From positions 62,001 through 126,000 of the forward strand of contig CAVRSV010000011.1 in assembly GCA_963723965.1 (NCBI GenBank): a stretch of 64,000 nt of DNA. The letters are read 5' to 3'. This DNA comes from JARRKC01 sp963723965. GTDB taxonomy: Bacteria > Acidobacteriota > UBA6911 > RPQK01 > JAPXNP01. The notes under the pieces are model-generated. The model made no database searches and was not told where the DNA came from. It worked only from the letters and a program-made list of their open reading frames with translations. Of the stretch, positions 59,366 to 64,000 are shown piece after piece. A program made the translations under genes and the position numbers. Position 1 is the first letter of the stretch; the number at the start of each line of letters is the position of its first letter.

Positions 59366-60766
59366 ATGTTCGTGAACAGGCAGATCTTTCGCGAGTACGA
59401 CATCCGCGGCGAGGTCGCGGCGGACTTGCCGACGGAGTTGGTGGTGAGGCTGGGCCGGGCCTTCGCCGGCTATTGCTGCGAGCGGGGCGGGCATCGTCTG
59501 GTGATGGGGCGAGACATGCGCTCGACCTCGGACCGACTCCGCTCGGACCTGCTCGAGGGGTTGCTGGCCGGCGGGATGGAGGTGACTGACTTGGGGGTCT
59601 GTCCGACGCCGGCCCTCTATTTCGGGTCCCTGCATCTGGGCGCCGACGCCGGCGTGATGATCACAGGCAGTCACAACCCTCCTGCAGAGAACGGCTTCAA
59701 GCTCCTGTTCGACCAGCGGCCCGTTTACGGGCCAGAGATCCAAAAGATTCTGGCGTCGGTCGAGAGCGATTTGCCCGGACGAGTCGGAAGCGTCCGGGGA
59801 AGCGTGACCGAGATCCGCCTGCTGGACGAGTACCAGTCCGGGCTGCGGGCCGGGTTGAAACCGGTTTCAAAACGCCTGAGGGTCGTGGTGGATTGCGGGA
59901 ACGGGACGGCCGGGCCCGTGGCCATACCTCTGTATGAAGCACTCGGCTGCGAGGTTGTCCCCCTCTTCGCGGAGCCCGACGGAAGCTTTCCGAACCACCA
60001 TCCCGACCCGACGGTGGCGGAGAACCTGCGCGATCTCAGTCGCGTGGTCTGCCGGAGAGGAGCCGATCTGGGACTCGCCTTCGACGGGGACAGCGACCGT
60101 CTGGGAGCCGTCGACGAGCGGGGGAGGATCCTCTGGGGTGACGATCTGTTGACGATCTTTGCCCGGGCCGTCCTGGAAGAGCACCCGGGCGCCACGGTGA
60201 TCGGCGATGTGAAATGTTCGGGCCGACTGTTTTCGGATGTGAAAGAACGGGGCGGCCGTGCCATCATGTGGAAGTCCGGCCACTCTCTGATCAAGGCCAA
60301 GGCCAGAGAGGAGAGTGCCTTGCTCGCGGGAGAGTGGAGCGGCCATTTCTGTTTCGCCGACCGCTTCTTCGGGTTCGATGACGGAATCTACGCCGGGGGC
60401 CGACTCATCGAGGTCTGCGGGCGCGGCTCAGTGCCCTGTTCGGGGCTCCTGGAAGACCTGGCTCCGGTCTGCTCGGTACCCGAAATTCGGCTGGACTGTC
60501 CCGATCCGGTGAAATTCGCGGTCATGGATCGACTGATCGCCCATTTCTCGGATCGATACGATACGATTACACTGGACGGCGTGCGAATCGTGACCGACGA
60601 CGCCTGGGCGTTGATTCGGGCCTCGAACACCCAACCGGTCCTCGTCCTGCGTTACGAGGCCAGTTCGGCGGAGCGTCTCGAAGCACTGCGCACGAGCGTC
60701 GAAGAAAAGGTTCTGGAAACCATCAAAGCCAGCTTGTCGGGAGATAGTCAATGTTCTACGTCCTGA
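59366..60766 (+). CDS. Phosphomannomutase/phosphoglucomutase
   Basis: 466 residues. ATG 59366 with AGGA upstream. FREYDIRGEVAADLP start, phosphoserine loop ITGSHNPPAENGFKL, metal loop FDGDSDRLG, sugar loop GEWSGHFCF (GEMSGH in AlgC) and RASNTQPVLVLRYEA. This is the bacterial PMM/PGM type that accepts mannose- and glucose-phosphate. It makes mannose-1-phosphate for ManC and glucose-1-phosphate. Different from the mutase at 46453-47976 in the sugar loop. 39 bases after the isomerase gene and overlapping the next gene by 16 bases. Confidence 0.95.
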   Translation: MFVNRQIFREYDIRGEVAADLPTELVVRLGRAFAGYCCERGGHRLVMGRDMRSTSDRLRSDLLEGLLAGGMEVTDLGVCPTPALYFGSLHLGADAGVMITGSHNPPAENGFKLLFDQRPVYGPEIQKILASVESDLPGRVGSVRGSVTEIRLLDEYQSGLRAGLKPVSKRLRVVVDCGNGTAGPVAIPLYEALGCEVVPLFAEPDGSFPNHHPDPTVAENLRDLSRVVCRRGADLGLAFDGDSDRLGAVDERGRILWGDDLLTIFARAVLEEHPGATVIGDVKCSGRLFSDVKERGGRAIMWKSGHSLIKAKAREESALLAGEWSGHFCFADRFFGFDDGIYAGGRLIEVCGRGSVPCSGLLEDLAPVCSVPEIRLDCPDPVKFAVMDRLIAHFSDRYDTITLDGVRIVTDDAWALIRASNTQPVLVLRYEASSAERLEALRTSVEEKVLETIKASLSGDSQCSTS

Positions 60767-61560
60767 TTGTCAGTGATGGGACCGGAGAGACGGCCTATCG
60801 CCTGCTGAGAGCGGCGGCAAGACAGTTCGATGCCGACGTCCTCATGACCCGCTATGCCAATGTGCGTGAGAAACATCAGATCCGAGAGATCGTCCGTGCC
60901 GTGACTCGCAGTCAAACGCTGATCGTACACACTTTTGCATCTCCAAACCTCAGGCGTTACATGAGCGAAGTGGCCGGAGCGGAGGAAGCCGAAAGCGTGG
61001 ACGTGTTCGGGCCCATCGTGACGAAGCTGGCGGAGTTTTTCGGCAGCAAACCGGTGGCGAAGCCCGGCCTGCTCCATCAGGTGGACGACGAGTATTTCGA
61101 CCGCGTCGAGGCCATTGAGTTTGCCATCCAGCACGACGATGGCGCCTCGATCGAGTCGGCCGAAAGCGCCGACATCATTCTGGTCGGAGTGTCGCGGACC
61201 TCCAAGACGCCGCTGGGCATCTACCTGGCTCAGGACGGCTGGCGGGTCGCCAACGTGCCCATCTCCGTGGGAACGCGGCTTCCGGCGAAGCTGTTCGAAG
61301 TGGACCCCCACAAGATCGTGGGCCTGCTGGTCCAGCCCGAACGACTGGCCGAGGCGCGCAAGGCACGGCTGGAACAATTGGGCGTGCAGGGAAGTAGCTA
61401 CGCCGACGAGGAGAGAATCCGGGGGGAGATCGAATACGCCAACGCGATCTTCGAACAGAATCCGAACTGGCCCGTCATCGACGTGACCGGCAAGTCGATC
61501 GAGGAGATCTCTCAGGAGGTTCTGGATGTTGTCATCGGACGGGGGCGCAAGCTGCACTGA
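60751..61560 (+). CDS. Pyruvate,phosphate dikinase / PEP synthase regulatory protein
   Basis: 269 residues from ATG 60751 (GGGAGA upstream), overlapping the mutase by 16 bases. The DUF299 family is clear: VLIVSDGTGETAYRLLRAAA, the P-loop-like GVSRTSKTPLGIYLA (about residues 147-161), VANVPI and RLPAKLFEVDPHKIVGLLVQP, and YANAIFEQNPNWPVIDVTGK. The enzyme phosphorylates a Thr on PPDK or PEP synthase with ADP to inactivate it and removes it by pyrophosphate-free phosphorolysis. Its target in this genome is unknown; a receiver/PEP-binding-domain protein lies at the other end of the window. Cytosolic. Confidence 0.95.
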   Translation: MFYVLIVSDGTGETAYRLLRAAARQFDADVLMTRYANVREKHQIREIVRAVTRSQTLIVHTFASPNLRRYMSEVAGAEEAESVDVFGPIVTKLAEFFGSKPVAKPGLLHQVDDEYFDRVEAIEFAIQHDDGASIESAESADIILVGVSRTSKTPLGIYLAQDGWRVANVPISVGTRLPAKLFEVDPHKIVGLLVQPERLAEARKARLEQLGVQGSSYADEERIRGEIEYANAIFEQNPNWPVIDVTGKSIEEISQEVLDVVIGRGRKLH

Positions 61561-61650
61561 TTGCCCCGTCTTTCGCGCCGAGCGGCTTCCGCTCCGGGCG
61601 ACCCCGCTGACGATTGTGCGATCCCTTCGCGTCCGGACTCGGGGTGCTCG

Positions 61651-62505
61651 ATGATCGATGCCGCCAAGTACCATGCCTACGGCAACGACTTCCTCGTCCT
61701 CCGTGCGGGAGCGATCTCCCCGGGACAGCAGGCGGCGCTGAGCCGTGCCATCTGTGATCCCCATTTCGGAGTGGGTGCGGACGGGAGCGTTTTTCTGGAG
61801 ACGGATCATTCCGCAGCCTTCGGTTTCCGAATCTTCAACCGGGACGGCTCGGAGGCCGGCATGTCGGGCAACGGCCTCCGTTGTGCCGCTGCATTTCTGC
61901 ACCATCAAGGCATCGCTCGAAACGAAGAAGTCACTTTCGAGACGGCGGTGGGTCGCCGATCCGTGCGCCTGCTGGAGGCGCAGTACCCGATCTGGACCTG
62001 TCGCGCCGCCATGGGCCCGGCACGTTTTCGACCATTGGAGATACCCATGCGGGTCACTTCGAACCTTGACCGGGTCCTGGACTATCCGCTTCAGGTTGGG
62101 GAGCGGACAGTGGCCGTCAATGCCGTTTGGGTGGGCAATCCCCAGTGTGTCGTTTTCCCGGAAGGTCCGCTGGGAGACGGGGACTTCGAGATCCTCGGCC
62201 GCGGGCTGGCGACGCATCCGGACTTTCCGGAGGGCACCAATGTCAGCTTCGTGGAGGTCCTGAATCGATCCGCGGTTCGGGCGCGGATCTGGGAGCGTGG
62301 AGTCGGACCGACCCATTCCTCCGGGACCGGGTGCTGCGGTGCGGCCGTGGCTGCGCTCGTGCGCGGCTGCGTCGATTCGCCCGTCCGGGTGGAGACCGAG
62401 ACCGGGAGCCAGGAGGTCCAGTGGACCGCCGGCGGCGAAATCTTCCTCACGGGTCAAGCGGCGTTCATCGCAGAGATCCGGTTCGAGTGGCAGGAGCCGC
62501 AATGA
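61651..62505 (+). CDS. dapF: Diaminopimelate epimerase
   Basis: 284 residues from ATG 61651 (GGGGTG five bases upstream). YHAYGNDFLVL start, GVGADGSVF, FNRDGSEAGMSGNGLRCAAA with the first catalytic Cys, GNPQCVVF, EGTNVSFVE and HSSGTGCCGAAVAAL with the second Cys. Both catalytic cysteines are present. It converts LL- to meso-diaminopimelate for lysine and peptidoglycan synthesis. Its 3' end overlaps the convergent M20 peptidase gene by 41 bases. Confidence 0.95.
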   Translation: MIDAAKYHAYGNDFLVLRAGAISPGQQAALSRAICDPHFGVGADGSVFLETDHSAAFGFRIFNRDGSEAGMSGNGLRCAAAFLHHQGIARNEEVTFETAVGRRSVRLLEAQYPIWTCRAAMGPARFRPLEIPMRVTSNLDRVLDYPLQVGERTVAVNAVWVGNPQCVVFPEGPLGDGDFEILGRGLATHPDFPEGTNVSFVEVLNRSAVRARIWERGVGPTHSSGTGCCGAAVAALVRGCVDSPVRVETETGSQEVQWTAGGEIFLTGQAAFIAEIRFEWQEPQ

Positions 62506-63640
62506 GCAGGCCCAGCAGCGCCGTTCGCTCCGACAGGTAGGCGAGGTCCACATACTCGTGCTCGGCATGGGCGCCGGCGCCGATCGGACCCAACCCGTCC
62601 AACGTGGGAGCAAAGGGGCTGGTCAGATTCCCGTCCGAGCCGCCTCCCGACTCGCACTCCCCCAGTTCCAGGCCCAGCAGGGAACCGGCCTCCCGGGCCT
62701 GATTCCAGAGCGCCCGGTTTCCGGGCGTGGGCTCCATGGGGGGGCGATCCAGGCCTCCGCTGACTCGGATGCGGGCACCCGGAACCGTGGGAGCGAGAGC
62801 GAGGATCCGTTCCTCCACCGCGCGGGCGTCTTCGAGGGTTCTCGCGCGGACATCGACGACCGCCCGGGCCGACGCCGGCACGACATTGGGCCGCGTTCCG
62901 CCCGCGACCATGCCGACCGTTACGCTCAGACCCCGGGCCGGGTCGCCCAGTGCGTGCAGGGCCTGGATCAGATAGGAGAGCTCCAGCACCGCGCTGATTC
63001 CGGCTTCGGGTTCTACCCCGGCATGCGCACCCCGTCCCTCGACATCGAGTTCGTAGAGGGCCACCCCTTTGCGGGTTGTCTTGAGCAGCCCCTGCGGGCC
63101 CCCGGAGGGTTCGGGAACCAGGACCCGGTCTGCACGGCGGGCAATGAGCTGGATTCGGTGGCGCGAGTCCTCACTCCCCAGTTCTTCGTCGCTGGTGAGG
63201 TAGACGACCGGCGTGACGGTCGGCTCGATCGAGCATTCCGCCAGCGCCTTCAACGCGAACACGATCTGGGAGAGCCCCGTCTTCATGTCAAACACTCCCG
63301 GGCCCGAAAGACGGGTCCCCTCGAGCCGGAGAGGTCTTTCGACGATGGTGCCCACGGGCCAGACTGTGTCGCAGTGGCCGAGCAGCAACTGGATCGGTGC
63401 GGAGCGGCGGTGCGCCGCGGGCCTGGCAAAGAGCTGGCCACCGCTCCGGCGGCCCTTCAGGTGCCGGACCTGGAATCCGAGTTCCTCGAGTTGTGCGGCG
63501 AGCAACAGGAAAACACCCTGCATGCGTTCCGGCTCGATAGAAGGCGACTCCGCTTCGACAAGGCGTCGCACGAACTCCACCTGCCGTTGCTGATTCTTCT
63601 CCACGCACTCTCGCAGCTCTCGCGCCTTGGCGGCATTCAT
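62465..63640 (-). CDS. M20 family metallopeptidase (carboxypeptidase G2-like)
   Basis: 391 residues from ATG 63640, with AGGAGG 11 bases upstream; ATG 63673 and the frame to 63826 are alternatives. Metal ligands: LGHCDTVWP (His), GPGVFDMKTG (bridging Asp), TSDEELGSEDSR (catalytic Glu and ligand Glu), PEPSGGPQG, and GAGAHAEHEYV (His near the end). The dimerisation domain GRGAHAGVEPEAGISAVLEL lies between. Similar to carboxypeptidase G2 and acetylornithine deacetylase-type enzymes; hydrolyses an N-acyl or peptide bond, substrate unknown. No signal peptide. Confidence 0.9.
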   Translation of the reverse strand: MNAAKARELRECVEKNQQRQVEFVRRLVEAESPSIEPERMQGVFLLLAAQLEELGFQVRHLKGRRSGGQLFARPAAHRRSAPIQLLLGHCDTVWPVGTIVERPLRLEGTRLSGPGVFDMKTGLSQIVFALKALAECSIEPTVTPVVYLTSDEELGSEDSRHRIQLIARRADRVLVPEPSGGPQGLLKTTRKGVALYELDVEGRGAHAGVEPEAGISAVLELSYLIQALHALGDPARGLSVTVGMVAGGTRPNVVPASARAVVDVRARTLEDARAVEERILALAPTVPGARIRVSGGLDRPPMEPTPGNRALWNQAREAGSLLGLELGECESGGGSDGNLTSPFAPTLDGLGPIGAGAHAEHEYVDLAYLSERTALLGLLIAAPATRTGSLR

Positions 63641-63744
63641 GGTCGGACTCACCTCCTCCTGGCTGGCCACCATAACATGCGACCGTTCCGCTGGGGTAGG
63701 CAGGCAGGATCTGGCGATTCCTGCGACCTCCTGTTGCGCGCACC

Positions 63745-63780
63745 CAATCGAAAACCGAGAATCGGAAATCTCAGATCGAG
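63745..63780. repeat. AT-rich repeat, single arm
   Basis: caatcgaaaaccgagaatcg and following, a diverged 36-base copy of the arm seen at 18942-19160 and elsewhere, in the gap between the divergent M20 and ATP-grasp genes. No opposing arm visible. Confidence 0.45.
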
Positions 63781-63817
63781 ACGTGGTCCATAATAGTGGG
63801 CTTCGAGGACGCGACGG

Positions 63818-64000
63818 ATGCCACACTGCGCTTTTCTGACCATGGATACCCTGGAGGACTTCGTCTGCGACGACGAACTCGCCGTCGGCCCGCTCGCCAG
63901 GTTGGGCTGGAACGTCGAATTCGTGTCCTGGAGGCAGCGGGATACCGACTGGGACCGCTTCGATCTTGTGGTGATTCGCTCGACCTGGGATTACCAGAAG
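63818..64000 (+). CDS. ATP-grasp-type protein, 3' partial
   Basis: ATG 63818 opens a frame that runs off the right edge (61 codons). It reads PHCAFLTMDTLEDFVCDDEL, AVGPLARLGWNVEFVSWRQR and DRFDLVVIRSTWDYQK. The C-x-F-L-T-M-D start, GW-x-V, and V-V-I-R-S-T-W-D-Y are typical of the N-terminal part of an ATP-grasp family similar to glutathione synthetase/RimK-like ligases. The ATP-binding core itself lies outside the window, so function is not assigned. Divergent from the M20 peptidase gene. Confidence 0.7.
   Translation, partial: MPHCAFLTMDTLEDFVCDDELAVGPLARLGWNVEFVSWRQRDTDWDRFDLVVIRSTWDYQK

Overview
The window is GC-rich DNA from a bacterium that is most likely an acidobacterium. The inference rests on gene families: three tandem secreted proteins of the acidobacterial VWFA-related type, a 1190-residue Oar-like TonB-dependent receptor with an N-terminal carboxypeptidase-regulatory-like domain, a GWxTD-domain protein, an ASPIC/UnbV repeat protein and many secreted proteins of unknown function. 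I saw no rRNA, tRNA, CRISPR array, phage or complete insertion sequence. The density of signal peptides and lipoproteins and the TonB-type receptor point to a Gram-negative envelope.

Layout. 1-8.6 kb: a receiver domain fused to a PEP/pyruvate-binding domain (cut by the left edge), two small secreted proteins bracketed by a long direct repeat, a sodium:solute symporter, a STAS protein, an NmrA-type reductase and a sigma-54 activator with no sensor domain. 8.7-14.5 kb: a lipoprotein with eight c-type heme motifs plus TPRs, a cysteine-synthase-like enzyme and a metallo-beta-lactamase-fold hydrolase. 14.7-19 kb: secreted GH97 and GH42 glycosidases, convergent. 19-25 kb: YceH, a small TerB-like protein, an RRM RNA-binding protein, PspC, an FG-GAP/ASPIC protein and MetF. 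25-34 kb: three VWFA paralogues followed by a PAS-GGDEF diguanylate cyclase. 34-37 kb: aroE-aroK and an aldo/keto reductase. 37-46.4 kb: the Oar-like receptor, the GWxTD protein, three tandem paralogues of an unknown secreted family and a further small exported protein. 46.4-54 kb: a hexose-phosphate mutase, an ankyrin lipoprotein, a potassium channel, a lipoprotein mutarotase and an ECF sigma/anti-sigma pair. 54.4-62.5 kb: a one-direction run with a catalytically dead M16-like protein, the GDP-mannose route (isomerase, mutase, guanylyltransferase), a PPDK/PEP-synthase regulatory protein and DapF. The right end holds an M20 peptidase and the start of an ATP-grasp protein.

How it works together. 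The enzymes at 57-61 kb would convert fructose-6-P to GDP-mannose, which suggests surface polysaccharide or glycosylation. The glycosidases, mutarotase and symporter suggest scavenging of oligosaccharides. Two good -24/-12 (sigma-54) promoter matches precede the Oar-like receptor and a small exported protein, and an orphan sigma-54 activator lies in the same window.

The less ordinary content is decay and repeats: a truncated MFS gene ending at an inverted-repeat element, a remnant of a YjhG/YagF-type sugar-acid dehydratase, three places where a one-base shift would restore or extend a protein (8-heme lipoprotein, ASPIC protein, aroE), and a family of short AT-rich repeat elements in otherwise GC-rich intergenic DNA. 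No clearly new defence or biosynthetic system could be demonstrated. The best candidates for something undescribed are the VWFA-triplicate/diguanylate-cyclase locus, the GWxTD plus three-paralogue locus with its sigma-54 promoters, and the twin operator in front of the aldo/keto reductase.
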